Below, piece by piece: positions 1 to 7,977 of a stretch of 64,000 bases of DNA (positions are counted from its first letter, which is position 1; each line of letters starts with the position of its first letter). The stretch lies in contig CATXZD010000003.1 in assembly GCA_958403905.1 (NCBI GenBank), forward strand, positions 155,988 to 219,987, written 5' to 3'. This DNA comes from an uncultured Ruminococcus sp. (GTDB lineage: Bacteria; Bacillota; Clostridia; Oscillospirales; Acutalibacteraceae). The notes beneath the pieces were generated by a model. The model did no database searches and was not told where the DNA came from. It worked only from the letters and a program-made list of their open reading frames with translations. A program made the position numbers and the translations under genes.

Positions 1-638
1 AATTTTGTTGTATCATCAAACATACCGCTTAATGATATTGAGTTGGTGGACGGACTGTAATAACCACGAAGAACGACAGAATCAAAGTTGCTTTCGTGAA
101 CAGGACAATGTAACTTTTCTTCGCAAAATCTTTTCATTGTGCTGCAAATCTGTGCGTGCTGTTCTGAAGAATAGCCGAGGTCAAGATATTTCGGATAATC
201 TTCTTTCGGACAATTTGTCTGTGCAATATCAAAAACAGTTCCTACTTTGAAATAAAGCTTTTGTTCAGACGGTATCTGATGAAGCTTATAGGCTGCTTTC
301 TGTTCGGCGGTTGCTTTGCTCAAAGGTACGAGGTCATCACCGATATGCAGATACGTTTTTACAGTAGGTACAAGAATTTTCATACCGTGTTCGCCGCGCT
401 TCACTGAATATCCCATATCCTGAAACGCTTTGAAACTGTTGCAGTATCTCGCGCCTTCTTTCTGCGAAAAAATAAGCATTGAATTTCTGACGCTGTAATT
501 ATAGAACTGTGATGAAAATCTTAAATATTCTGCAAATTCCTGCGGATTCTCTTTGAAGCTTTCGGCAAGGTCAATGACCTTTTTTTGCATTTCTTTTTTC
601 TGCTCTTCTGATTTAGAAGCGTCATAAGCATAAGCCAT
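1..638 (-). CDS. ArdC-like ssDNA-binding protein, N-terminal part (cut by window edge)
   Basis: The frame is open from an ATG at 638 to the window edge, giving about 212 residues without a stop. The stretch around residues 35-75 (FAEYLRFSSQFYNYSVRNSM, then a Y-C-x-S-F-x-A-F segment and V-K-R-G-E-H-G-M-K-I) is the hallmark of the N-terminal ArdC/DUF1738 domain. That domain binds single-stranded DNA and occurs in anti-restriction and conjugative-element proteins. A GAGGTG ribosome site overlaps the end of the upstream 77-aa gene, so the two are probably translated together. With the integrase at 969-1991 it marks the cargo of an integrative element extending left. The C-terminal domain (often a metallopeptidase) lies outside the window and cannot be judged. 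Confidence 0.8.
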   Translation of the reverse strand, partial: MAYAYDASKSEEQKKEMQKKVIDLAESFKENPQEFAEYLRFSSQFYNYSVRNSMLIFSQKEGARYCNSFKAFQDMGYSVKRGEHGMKILVPTVKTYLHIGDDLVPLSKATAEQKAAYKLHQIPSEQKLYFKVGTVFDIAQTNCPKEDYPKYLDLGYSSEQHAQICSTMKRFCEEKLHCPVHESNFDSVVLRGYYSPSTNSISLSGMFDDTTK

Positions 639-641
639 TTC

Positions 642-875
642 TTACACCTCACAATCTGCATACTGCTTTCTGATTTCTTCCTGCTCATCAGGCGGTAACT
701 TTGAAATGCTTGTTAAATCTCTGGGGGACATTGATTCGCCAAGCATTATAAGATTTTCAGGAATGTCACAGTAAAATAATGCTCCGTCATCCTGCTTGAC
801 GATTACTTTGTCTGTTCCATGGTAACCGACAACCGTATTATCCATATACGGTGTTTCATAATCAAATGCGCTCAT
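642..875 (-). CDS. small acidic protein of an integrative element, unknown function
   Basis: A 77-residue protein with an AAGGAGG ribosome site 7 bases before its ATG. It ends 3 bases before the ArdC-like start, indicating one operon. It is rich in D/E (DYETPYMDNT near the N-terminus, PPDEQEEIRKQYADCEV at the C-terminus), with no signal peptide or membrane segment. Small proteins of this kind commonly sit next to ArdC genes in clostridial conjugative elements, but I do not recognise a named family and assign no function. Confidence 0.65.
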   Translation of the reverse strand: MSAFDYETPYMDNTVVGYHGTDKVIVKQDDGALFYCDIPENLIMLGESMSPRDLTSISKLPPDEQEEIRKQYADCEV

Positions 876-924
876 ATAAAAACCTCCTTAAAGTTTTATG
901 TGTCCCTTCGAGGGACACTTGTTA

Positions 925-958
925 AAATAAAAACCGACTGCAAATGCATGCAATCGGT
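925..958 (-). terminator. terminator after the integrase gene
   Basis: Read on the minus strand, ACCGATTGCA and TGCAGTCGGT pair around a short loop and are followed by TTTTTATTTT. It lies just past the integrase stop codon. A second hairpin (GTGTCCCT-TCG-AGGGACAC, 900-918) lies between it and the next gene. Confidence 0.7.
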
Positions 959-968
959 ATGTTCATAA

Positions 969-1991
969 TTATTCTATATTTAGATTGTCACTGAATATCT
1001 TAATTACTTTATCATCAAATTCTTTCTGCTTGTCTCTCATTGAGTGTTGATAGATATTATGTAGCGTGTCTAATGTTTCCCAACCGCCGATTCGTGCGAT
1101 TTCTTTGTCAGGTAGACCTTGTGCGTGCAATTCCGATGCAAAGTAGTGCCTTAATTTATGAAAACTAAATTTTGGAACATTAGAATTCTTTACAAGTTTG
1201 TTGAATGAATTATCAATCATAGCCGGAGTACAGCTAAAATATTTCCAATTCTTAATTTCTTCAAGCATTTGAGTTGACATAGGCACAAATCTACGTCCGG
1301 CTTTAGTTTTTGGTGATTTAATGACTACATTATGATTTTCATCATAAACAGCAGCTTTATTAACAATTATGCCTTCATCGGTAACGTCCTTATGTGTTAG
1401 CGCACATACTTCTGAACGTCTTAAAGACCCAAAAGCAGCTAACATAATTGGTATTTTAATAAAATCGTTAGCGTTTTTAAGAAGAATGTTAATATCAGCT
1501 GTTGTAGGAATTACATACTCTGGTGATATTTTCTGCGGTAATCTTATATTCGGTTTAAGTGATGGATAATACATCGACAAAACCGAAGATAATAAACCGT
1601 ATGCATTTCTTACCGATTTAGGAGAGTGGTTAGCTGACATTTCATTAACTGCAATTTGTATTATTTCCTGATTTAAACATTTAAGTGGTAAAGGCATAAT
1701 ATCCTGAAAATAATTTTTTAAATATCTTTTGTAACCAACTATTGTTGACGGTGAAAGTATAGAGGATTTGCAATTAATATATCGTTGATATGCTTCTCTA
1801 AGTGTAAGCTCACTGTATGGATTATTATTAATTTTCTTTTCATTATTAATTTCAAATTCCTTGGCTTTATCTTCAGCTTCCTGCGGAGTTGAAGCGGTAA
1901 AGCTTTTAAAATGTCTTTTGTTATTGACATCTACATAATTTAAAACCCTTACACGATAGTTACCGGAAGGGAGTTTATGAGCAGAATACAA
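969..1991 (-). CDS. tyrosine recombinase / phage-type integrase
   Basis: Site-specific recombinase that would integrate and excise the element lying to its left. An N-terminal arm-type DNA-binding segment (YRVRVLNYVDVNNKRHFKSF) is followed by a core-binding domain (about 60-150). The catalytic domain shows the Arg in GSLRRSEV (about 190), H-K-L-R-H (about 277), G-G-W (about 302) and the nucleophile Tyr in Y-Q-H-S-M (about 314). The usual length for the family is 340-400. A GTG at 2000 touches the AAGGAA ribosome site, so the TTG at 1991 (9-base spacing) is preferred. The gene is transcribed away from the tRNA-Gly att copy 160 bp upstream, a typical integrase/att arrangement. Confidence 0.9.
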   Translation of the reverse strand: MYSAHKLPSGNYRVRVLNYVDVNNKRHFKSFTASTPQEAEDKAKEFEINNEKKINNNPYSELTLREAYQRYINCKSSILSPSTIVGYKRYLKNYFQDIMPLPLKCLNQEIIQIAVNEMSANHSPKSVRNAYGLLSSVLSMYYPSLKPNIRLPQKISPEYVIPTTADINILLKNANDFIKIPIMLAAFGSLRRSEVCALTHKDVTDEGIIVNKAAVYDENHNVVIKSPKTKAGRRFVPMSTQMLEEIKNWKYFSCTPAMIDNSFNKLVKNSNVPKFSFHKLRHYFASELHAQGLPDKEIARIGGWETLDTLHNIYQHSMRDKQKEFDDKVIKIFSDNLNIE

Positions 1992-2149
1992 TGTGAGCAC
2001 TTCCTTTTTGTAATATCTTTTTAATTATATCACAAATTTGCAAATAAAAACAATTAATTGTTTAAAATCGACGTTATTTTTGACATAAAGTGTGACACAA
2101 AAGATTTTAATAAACTTTTTAATTAAATATGATGAGTATATTTGAAAGT

Positions 2150-2210
2150 GGTTCGATTCCCATCATCCGCTCCAAAATAAAAAGACGTCCAAAGGGCGTC
2201 TTTTTTGTTT
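2150..2210 (+). other. attachment site: tRNA-Gly 3' end plus its terminator (copy 1)
   Basis: Bases 2150-2174 read as the T-arm, acceptor strand, discriminator T and CCA of a tRNA whose acceptor would start GCGGATG. T73 fits tRNA-Gly. The 5' two-thirds of the tRNA is absent and the DNA before it does not complete the T-stem, so this is the copied 3' end at an element junction. A terminator follows (AAAGACGTCC-AAA-GGGCGTCTTT, then T's). Confidence 0.75.
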
Positions 2211-2247
2211 TGGCAAAGCGGACTGGGAATCGAAGCCGAGCGTTAAG

Positions 2248-2270
2248 AAAACGTCACAGTGTGACGTTTT
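2248..2270. repeat. perfect palindrome between the two att copies
   Basis: AAAACGTCACA and TGTGACGTTTT flank a single G: an 11-bp inverted repeat. It lies in the 140-bp spacer separating the two tRNA-Gly 3' copies. No gene is seen in 2175-2442. Confidence 0.6.
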
Positions 2271-2347
2271 TAGCGAGGAGCGTTGATGAAATCTTTATCC
2301 CAAAACGTGAACCCAACAGGCGAGAAGATATTTTGCATAGATGAACA

Positions 2348-2400
2348 CCCATCATCCGCTCCAAAATAAAAAGACGTCCAAAGGGGCGTCTTTTTTATTT
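2348..2400 (+). repeat. second copy of tRNA-Gly 3' end plus terminator
   Basis: Sixteen bases (CCCATCATCCGCTCCA) and the following terminator repeat the segment starting at 2159, with one extra G in the terminator stem and one T-to-A change in the tail. The T-loop is missing here, so only the acceptor end was duplicated. Either a remnant of an earlier integration or a second element end. Confidence 0.7.
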
Positions 2401-2442
2401 AAGTAGAAATTGAATTCAGAAGGTGTATTTTTAATTTTTTAT

Positions 2443-2979
2443 TTAATACAAATCGTAATCTTTTGTACCCCAGAGCCAGAAATATGAAAACCCTGTAATC
2501 AATGAAGCCTCTAAAAAAGCGTTAAAAGACATATTAAGCGGGGTTAATTCACCGAATCCTTCTGCTGAAAAATATATATTGCGTTCTGAGCCGTCGCATT
2601 TCATATAAATATCGTCCTCATTTGCTCTGGCAATCTTTAAGTACCCTTGTTTGAGCCATTCTTTGTCCGAAAGGTCAAATGCTTCTTCAAAATTTAAAAG
2701 TAAAGCGTCGCCGTATTCAAAAAAGCTTATTCCATTGCTAAATTTGAGCAAATCTGTATATTCCTGCGGAAGAACAAATCCTTTGTGTTTTTTTAGTACA
2801 GAAGACAATTCTTTTTCAGAAATACCTTTTTCAAATTCAATAATCAGCCTTTTAAATTCGCCCTTGCCGCAATATATTTCGGGCTGCTTTTCCTGAATGT
2901 TTTTTAAAACTTCGATAATTTGTTTTGAATTAAGCATTTCATCAGTATTATCAAAAAGAGAAGTGTAGTTTTTAATCAT
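2443..2979 (-). CDS. SMI1/KNR4 (SUKH) family protein
   Basis: 178 residues. The central L-P-Q-E-Y-x-D-L-L-K-F-S-N-G segment and the acidic, aromatic C-terminal half are typical of the SUKH superfamily. Its members often act as immunity proteins against secreted polymorphic toxins, though many are orphans of unknown role. No toxin gene is adjacent, so an immunity function is only a possibility. A longer frame begins at 3021, but a minus-strand promoter (TTGACA 3038-3033, TAAAAT 3014-3009) overlaps those codons, so the downstream ATG at 2979 is chosen. Confidence 0.75.
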   Translation of the reverse strand: MIKNYTSLFDNTDEMLNSKQIIEVLKNIQEKQPEIYCGKGEFKRLIIEFEKGISEKELSSVLKKHKGFVLPQEYTDLLKFSNGISFFEYGDALLLNFEEAFDLSDKEWLKQGYLKIARANEDDIYMKCDGSERNIYFSAEGFGELTPLNMSFNAFLEASLITGFSYFWLWGTKDYDLY

Positions 2980-3008
2980 ATTTATAAAATCAATCCTTTC
3001 GCAGTAAT

Positions 3009-3038
3009 ATTTTATCATCACTTGTTTTTAATTGTCAA
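3009..3038 (-). promoter_or_regulatory. promoter of the SUKH gene
   Basis: TTGACA and TAAAAT separated by 18 bases on the minus strand. It decides the start of the SUKH gene and is almost back to back with the plus-strand promoter at 3042-3070. Confidence 0.6.
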
Positions 3039-3041
3039 TTA

Positions 3042-3070
3042 TTGAATTTCCTGCTTTTATATGGTATTAT
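3042..3070 (+). promoter_or_regulatory. promoter of the DUF3267-VOC-2H operon
   Basis: TTGAAT, 17 bases, TATTAT, 21 bases upstream of the DUF3267 start. Confidence 0.6.
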
Positions 3071-3091
3071 ATCCTTACTATATAAAAAGGA

Positions 3092-3751
3092 ATGAACGTT
3101 TTGGATAACAACAGACAGCTTACCCCAGCAGAACAAAGGCGAAAAGAAGTATTTGATGCAAAATGCGAAGAAATGTATGAAAAAGGCTACACTAAATCTG
3201 ATTTGACTTTCAGCGTTACTAAAGCTAATATGTACGCTGTTATTATTATGTTGCCGTTTCTTATTGGTTTTATGGTTTGGTTTTTTGTAGTAAATTTAAA
3301 TCGTTTATCATTTCACTACGGATTAATTGATTTTTTAATACTCATTGTGTGTATGGTTTTGTTGACGATAATTCATGAATTAATACACGGAATAACCTGG
3401 GCGGCTTTTGCGAATAGGCATTTTAAATCAATCGAATTCGGAGTAGTATGGAAAATGCTTACTCCTTATTGTACATGCAGTGATACGCTTACAAAGCTGC
3501 AATACATAATCGGTGCTGCTATGCCTACAATTATCGTAGGCATTATTCCTGCGATTATTGCAATTTATTGCAACCACTTCTTACTGTTTTTGGTTTTCTG
3601 GTCTTTGATTGCAGGTGGCGGTGGAGATGCTTTGATAATTCTGAAAATACTTCAGCATCGCTCAAAGGAAAAAGAGTGCGTATATCTTGACCATCCATAT
3701 GAGTGCGGAGTAGTAGTTTTTGAGAAGGATAACTGGGAAACATATGGCTGA
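3092..3751 (+). CDS. DUF3267 membrane protein, putative metalloprotease
   Basis: 219 residues. A charged N-terminal 50 residues is followed by four or so hydrophobic segments (about 51-71, 84-101, 135-158, 160-175). The motif I-I-H-E-L-I-H-G at about 93-100 is the HExxH zinc site of the DUF3267/YjjA-like family, related to intramembrane site-2 proteases. Predicted location is the cell membrane; the substrate is unknown. It is the first gene of a three-gene operon and its last eight bases overlap the next gene, implying coupled translation. Confidence 0.75.
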   Translation: MNVLDNNRQLTPAEQRRKEVFDAKCEEMYEKGYTKSDLTFSVTKANMYAVIIMLPFLIGFMVWFFVVNLNRLSFHYGLIDFLILIVCMVLLTIIHELIHGITWAAFANRHFKSIEFGVVWKMLTPYCTCSDTLTKLQYIIGAAMPTIIVGIIPAIIAIYCNHFLLFLVFWSLIAGGGGDALIILKILQHRSKEKECVYLDHPYECGVVVFEKDNWETYG

Positions 3752-4136
3752 AATAAGAATTGAACATATTGCAATGTATGTAAATGATATTGAGGGCGCC
3801 AAAGAATTTTTTGAAAAATACTTTGGCGCCAAATCAAATGGAAAATATCAAAATACCAAGACGGAATTTAGCTCGTATTTCCTTTCTTTTGATAAAGGTG
3901 CAAGGCTTGAAATTATGTCAAAACCTAATGTTTCTGATGATGATAAGTCTTTAACAAAAACAGGATATGCGCACCTTGCTTTCAGCGTAGGGAGCAGAGA
4001 GCGCGTTGACAGGCTTACATCTCAGCTCAAAGCTGATGGCTACTGTGTAATAAGCGGACCGAGAGTAACAGGTGACGGATATTACGAAAGCTGTATATCG
4101 GGTTTTGAAAATAATCAGATTGAAATAACGGAATGA
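3744..4136 (+). CDS. VOC (glyoxalase/bleomycin-resistance fold) family protein
   Basis: 130 residues. The opening R-I-E-H-I-A-M-Y-V-N-D-I-E-x-A-K-E-F-F-E-K-Y-F-G and the closing Y-Y-E-S-C-I-S-G-F-E-N-N-Q-I-E-I are the two halves of a VOC domain, with metal-ligand positions His near the N-terminus and Glu at the C-terminus. The family includes lyases, dioxygenases and resistance proteins; the substrate cannot be told from sequence. The ATG at 3744 lies inside the end of the upstream gene. An in-frame start at 3720 lacks a ribosome site and would add residues foreign to the family. Confidence 0.82.
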   Translation: MAEIRIEHIAMYVNDIEGAKEFFEKYFGAKSNGKYQNTKTEFSSYFLSFDKGARLEIMSKPNVSDDDKSLTKTGYAHLAFSVGSRERVDRLTSQLKADGYCVISGPRVTGDGYYESCISGFENNQIEITE

Positions 4137-4140
4137 TAAA

Positions 4141-4848
4141 ATGGAAAAATATAATGAATTTTTAGATAGAATCAATTCTTTTGAAAAGAATAAGTTTGTT
4201 CTTTGTGATAATAATTTTTTACCAAATCTATCGGTTTTGAAAAAGGTAAATGCGAATAATTGCTTTAGTTGTTTTTATGGTGATACGGTTGTTTTTGAAC
4301 TCTCGCATCAGGATAAAATAAAAATATCTAAAATAGTAGACAAGCTCTACCAATCAGTACCCGAGTGCTTTTGTGAAAAACTTGTTTCAGATACGTTTCA
4401 TATGACGTTGCATGATTTAAGCAATTCTCCTGTTTTAGATAAAGTGGAGTCCAAAATGTCGGAAAACAAAGCTAAACTTGTCAGTAAAATTAATAAAGTT
4501 CCTGTTGCTAATCTCAAGATTAAAATGAAAACCAATAATATCTTCAATATGGTAAATACAAGTCTTGTTCTCGGATTGTATCCTGCCAACGCGGCGGAAT
4601 ATGAGAAACTTATGAGCTTGTATGAGTATGTAGATGATATAATGAATTTATCTTATCCTTTTACGCCCCATATAACGCTCGCCTATTACAACAGAAATGG
4701 TTTTTTGCACAGCAGTGTTCTATATTTGGAAAAACTTGTAAACAAATTAAATGAACAAAGTTTTGATATTGAAATATCTACAGAGAAACTTGTATATCAG
4801 AATTTTATGAGCATGAATGAATACAAGAATATATTTAATCTTGCGTAA
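4141..4848 (+). CDS. 2H phosphoesterase superfamily protein (LigT / 2'-5' RNA ligase-like)
   Basis: 235 residues. It has the two H-x-T motifs that define the 2H superfamily: F-H-M-T-L-H at about 82-87 and P-H-I-T-L-A-Y-Y at about 178-185. Members hydrolyse cyclic or 2'-5' phosphodiester bonds in RNA or nucleotides; the actual substrate here is unknown. The start lies 4 bases after the VOC stop, so it shares the operon. A bidirectional terminator separates it from rpmB. Confidence 0.78.
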   Translation: MEKYNEFLDRINSFEKNKFVLCDNNFLPNLSVLKKVNANNCFSCFYGDTVVFELSHQDKIKISKIVDKLYQSVPECFCEKLVSDTFHMTLHDLSNSPVLDKVESKMSENKAKLVSKINKVPVANLKIKMKTNNIFNMVNTSLVLGLYPANAAEYEKLMSLYEYVDDIMNLSYPFTPHITLAYYNRNGFLHSSVLYLEKLVNKLNEQSFDIEISTEKLVYQNFMSMNEYKNIFNLA

Positions 4849-4861
4849 TACAATTAAGCGC

Positions 4862-4896
4862 AAAAATACCGCCCCACAAAAGTGAGGCGGTTTTCA
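4862..4896. terminator. bidirectional terminator between the 2H gene and rpmB
   Basis: ACCGCCCCAC-AAAA-GTGAGGCGGT with one mismatch, flanked by an A-run on the left and T's on the right, so it can stop transcripts from both converging genes. Confidence 0.75.
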
Positions 4897-4912
4897 TTTA
4901 GTAATCTGGTAA

Positions 4913-5101
4913 TTAGTTAGCTCTGGTAACCTTACCTGAACGTAAGCAACGGGTGCAAGCATATACACGCTTCGGAGAACCGTCAACAATAGCCTTAACA
5001 CGCTGTACGTTGGGCTTCCATGTTCTGTTGGAACGTCTGTGAGAGTGAGATACCTTGATGCCGAACTTTACATCCTTACCGCAGAATTCACATTTTGCCA
5101 T
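4913..5101 (-). CDS. rpmB: 50S ribosomal protein L28
   Basis: 62 residues starting M-A-K-C-E-F-C-G-K, followed by S-H-S-H-R-R-S-N-R-T-W-K-P-N and ending with C-T-R-C-L-R-S-G-K-V. It is full length for the bacterial L28 family. The C-x-x-C pairs at both ends make it the zinc-binding (four-cysteine) form. It is a component of the large ribosomal subunit. A GGAGGTG ribosome site precedes the start, with a minus-strand promoter at 5148-5176. Confidence 0.97.
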   Translation of the reverse strand: MAKCEFCGKDVKFGIKVSHSHRRSNRTWKPNVQRVKAIVDGSPKRVYACTRCLRSGKVTRAN

Positions 5102-5147
5102 GCGTCTGCACCTCCTTAAATTTGCAAATAATTTTTCTAACTTTGTT

Positions 5148-5176
5148 ATAATAACAGAAAATCAAAGAAATTGCAA
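5148..5176 (-). promoter_or_regulatory. rpmB promoter
   Basis: TTGCAA, 17 bases, TATTAT on the minus strand, 47 bases upstream of the rpmB start. The rest of 5102-5324 is AT-rich and shows no gene. Confidence 0.55.
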
Positions 5177-5324
5177 GTGTTTTTTCAAAATTTCTTAACT
5201 TGTTTTTTATACTAATTTATTATATAATATAAATTAAGTATGTCATAAGCATGTTATAATTTGATGAATGCAACAAACGGTGTTTAACCTTATAATATTA
5301 TAATAACAATTTCGGAGGAGTATT

Positions 5325-6011
5325 ATGCTTTTTCAGATTTTACACGGTAATTTTGATTTTGCTTCAATTGTAGCGGAAATTCTTGCAGTTTTGCTTATTG
5401 TCTTTCTTATTCTGCCTTTTCATGAGTGGGCCCACGCTTTTACTGCTTCGCTGCTCGGCGATAAGTCTATAAAGTACAGAGGCAGACTTTCGCTTAATCC
5501 GTTGAGTCATATCGACCCTATGGGTGCGTTGTGCTTGCTGTTATTCGGCTTTGGTTGGGCAAAGCCTGTTCCTGTTGACCCGAGAAACTTCAAAAATCCA
5601 AAACTTGGTATGGCTGTAACTGCAATTATGGGACCTGTTGCAAACCTTATTGCGGCTTTAGTCGGGCTTCTTGTTTTTAATGCGTTGTTCTATTTTAATA
5701 TAGGCTTTTTACTTACCGATATAGGCGGTTTTGTCAGAACATTTTTGAATTTTTATATTTCATGCAATATCGGACTTGCAGTATTTAACCTGATTCCAAT
5801 TCCGCCTCTCGATGGTTCAAAGGTACTCTTTCTGTTTTTGCCTGACAAAGCTGTGGACTTTTTCTATAGATATCAGCAGATTTTCTTTGTAGTAATTTTT
5901 GTACTTCTTTATGTCGGTGTTCTTTCTCCAATTTTGAATTTTGCAACAAACGGAATTTTTGAAGGATTAAACTGGCTTGCAAACTTACCGTTCAGGCTCT
6001 TCGCTAACTGA
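5325..6011 (+). CDS. site-2 protease family (M50) membrane protein
   Basis: 228 residues with several membrane segments. The zinc motif F-H-E-W-A-H-A is at about 36-42 and the third-ligand motif N-L-I-P-I-P-P-L-D-G-S-K at about 155-166, as in M50 rhomboid-independent intramembrane proteases of the clostridial type. Between them is a conserved G-M-A-V-T-A-I-M-G-P-V-A-N segment. It probably cleaves membrane proteins; the substrate is unknown. GGAGGAG ribosome site. It lies 13 bases upstream of scpA and is commonly found beside scpAB in clostridia. Confidence 0.88.
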   Translation: MLFQILHGNFDFASIVAEILAVLLIVFLILPFHEWAHAFTASLLGDKSIKYRGRLSLNPLSHIDPMGALCLLLFGFGWAKPVPVDPRNFKNPKLGMAVTAIMGPVANLIAALVGLLVFNALFYFNIGFLLTDIGGFVRTFLNFYISCNIGLAVFNLIPIPPLDGSKVLFLFLPDKAVDFFYRYQQIFFVVIFVLLYVGVLSPILNFATNGIFEGLNWLANLPFRLFAN

Positions 6012-6024
6012 TGGAGGTTTGCAT

Positions 6025-6747
6025 ATGGAAACGCAGCTGCAATATAAGCTGTCCGTTTTTGAAGGACCGCTTGATTTGTTGTTAACTTTAATTTCAAAAA
6101 ATAAAATAGATATTTACGATATTCAGATTTCCGAGCTTCTTGAACAATATATGGAACAGATTAACCGTATGCAGGAAAATCAGATGGATATTGAGTCTGA
6201 GTTTCTCACAATGGCGTCACGCCTTGTCTATATCAAGTCTGTTATGCTTTTGCCAAAGTATGAGGAAGAGGCGCAGGAACTCAAAAAAGAGCTTACCGGA
6301 CAACTGCTCGAATACGCTGTGTGCCGTGAAATAGCTGCAAAGCTCGGTGCTATTTACGACTTTGATACTTATTTCAGAGAAGCCTCTCCCGTGGAGTTTG
6401 ATTTGACCTACAACAGAATCCACCCGAGTGAAGATATTGCAAAGGCATATGTCAGCGCAGTCGGAAGGGGAAAGCGCAAGCTTCCTCCGTCAGAAAAGGC
6501 TTTTTCGGGAATAGTATCGCATAAAATCGTGTCGGTAAACAGCAAGATAATTCACCTGATGCGCAGACTATGGCACGGAAAACGCCTTGAATATCACGAA
6601 ATTTTTGAGGTTTGCGAGGGCAAAAGCGACCTTGTTGCAACCTTCCTTGCAACTCTTGAGCTTGTAAAGGGCAAGCGAATCAGAATTGAAGGTACAGGCG
6701 ATAAAGCCGTAGTCCATATGATTGAAAACAAAAAGGAGGTGCAGTAA
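6025..6747 (+). CDS. scpA: segregation and condensation protein A
   Basis: 240 residues. The N-terminal F-E-G-P-L-D-L-L-L-T-L-I-S-K-N-K-I-D-I-Y-D motif is diagnostic of the ScpA kleisin, which bridges Smc heads and binds ScpB in the bacterial condensin complex. The C-terminal winged-helix region (H-E-I-F-E...V-A-T-F-L-A-T-L-E-L) is present. The ATG at 6025 follows GGAGG by 7 bases; an earlier in-frame ATG at 5977 lies within the upstream gene and is rejected. Its stop overlaps the scpB ATG by one base. Confidence 0.96.
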   Translation: METQLQYKLSVFEGPLDLLLTLISKNKIDIYDIQISELLEQYMEQINRMQENQMDIESEFLTMASRLVYIKSVMLLPKYEEEAQELKKELTGQLLEYAVCREIAAKLGAIYDFDTYFREASPVEFDLTYNRIHPSEDIAKAYVSAVGRGKRKLPPSEKAFSGIVSHKIVSVNSKIIHLMRRLWHGKRLEYHEIFEVCEGKSDLVATFLATLELVKGKRIRIEGTGDKAVVHMIENKKEVQ

Positions 6748-7346
6748 TGGCTGATTTGAATATAAAGGCGGCAATTGAGGCAATATTATTTGCAAATGGT
6801 TCGTCTGTTGAAACAAAGCGAATAGCACAGGCACTTGAAATTACCGAAAAGCAGGCGGAAGAGCACATTTCTGCACTGATTGATGATTACAACAGTTCAA
6901 ACAGGGGAATAACCATAATAAAGCTTGACGATGCATACCAGATGGTATCCTGCAAGGAGTACGCTGAGCAGATACGAACTGTAATGGATTTGAGAAGAAA
7001 CACTCCGCTTTCGCAGGCGGCTTTAGAGGTGCTTGCGGTTGTTGCATACAATCAGCCTGTAACAAAGGCTTTTGTCGAGCAGGTCAGGGGTGTAGATTGC
7101 AGCGGTGTAATCGGAAGTCTTACCGCCAAAGGACTTGTCGAGGAAAAGGGCAGGCTTGAACTTCCCGGACGTCCTTTGCTTTACGGTACAACCGAGAATT
7201 TTTTAAGGTGTTTTAATATTAATTCTCTTGAAGAATTACCACCTCTGCCCGAAACTGAAAATGAAGAAACAGACAAAGCCGAGGAAGAAAGTGCAGACCG
7301 AAATACGGTTTCTGATTCAAATTTAACTGATAATTGTAAATTGTAA
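6747..7346 (+). CDS. scpB: segregation and condensation protein B
   Basis: 199 residues, partner of ScpA in the Smc complex. Two winged-helix domains: I-E-A-I-L-F-A-N-G near the start and L-E-V-L-A-V-V-A-Y-N-Q-P-V-T-K in the middle (about 97-111), with the conserved V-R-G-V-D-C-S-G-V-I. The last 30 residues are acidic and poorly conserved, as usual. TAATG overlap with scpA. Confidence 0.96.
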   Translation: MADLNIKAAIEAILFANGSSVETKRIAQALEITEKQAEEHISALIDDYNSSNRGITIIKLDDAYQMVSCKEYAEQIRTVMDLRRNTPLSQAALEVLAVVAYNQPVTKAFVEQVRGVDCSGVIGSLTAKGLVEEKGRLELPGRPLLYGTTENFLRCFNINSLEELPPLPETENEETDKAEEESADRNTVSDSNLTDNCKL

Positions 7347-7366
7347 ATTGTTAAGGAGGATTGCCC

Positions 7367-7966
7367 TTGCTTTGGTTGTATATTTTGCTCGGAATCCTTC
7401 TTGTGATTTCCCTGTTTCTCTTAATGCCCGTTAAGATTAAAGCAAGCAATAATGGAAATTTCAGGTGCAGCTTAAAAATCGGTTTTGTGAAAATTCAATT
7501 GTTTCCGCCAAAGCCGAAGAAAAAGAAAAAATCTGAAAAAGTCGATGAAAAAACAAAACCCGAAGAAAAGAAAAAGGAAAGCCTTGTTAAAGAAAAGGGT
7601 ATTTCCCGGCTTTTAGATATGATAAAAAAGATTGCAGACCTTGCAGTCGGTGCATTAAAAGACTTTTTCAGGCACATAATAGTAAAAAAGCTGATGCTCA
7701 GCATAAGCATTGCAGGAGATGACGCCGCAGATACTGCCGTAAAATACGGTTACTGTTGTTCGGCTGTTTATCCTGCTTTCGGAATAATTGTCGGTGCGGT
7801 AAGGTGCAAAAGCTACGGCGTCGATATATCACCGAATTTTGAAGAGAATGCAAAATCCGCAGTGAATATGGAGCTTGAAGCTAAAATTAAAATTTTTTGG
7901 CTTTTAGCGCTTGTACTTAAACACGGATATAAAGGATTAAAGCTGTTAATAGATTTAAAGAATTAA
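7367..7966 (+). CDS. DUF2953 membrane-associated protein
   Basis: About 199 residues: one N-terminal membrane segment, then a lysine-rich linker (K-P-K-K-K-K-K) and the DUF2953 core with A-V-K-Y-G-Y-C-C-S-A-V-Y-P. The family is conserved in clostridia next to ytfJ and is linked to spore formation by context only. The TTG at 7367 is 7 bases from AAGGAGG; a TTG at 7361 is too close to be used. Confidence 0.82.
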   Translation: MLWLYILLGILLVISLFLLMPVKIKASNNGNFRCSLKIGFVKIQLFPPKPKKKKKSEKVDEKTKPEEKKKESLVKEKGISRLLDMIKKIADLAVGALKDFFRHIIVKKLMLSISIAGDDAADTAVKYGYCCSAVYPAFGIIVGAVRCKSYGVDISPNFEENAKSAVNMELEAKIKIFWLLALVLKHGYKGLKLLIDLKN

Positions 7967-7977
7967 GGAGAATGATT

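Noticed and set aside
5..250. Plus-strand frame of 81 codons at the left edge
   Set aside because: It is antisense to the ArdC-like gene, whose motifs are clear on the minus strand.
2129..2344. 71-codon plus-strand frame across the att copies
   Set aside because: It runs through tRNA 3' ends, a terminator and a palindrome, and has no ribosome site.
2443..2979. SUKH protein as immunity partner of a polymorphic toxin
   Set aside because: No toxin or secretion gene is adjacent, so only the family name is claimed.
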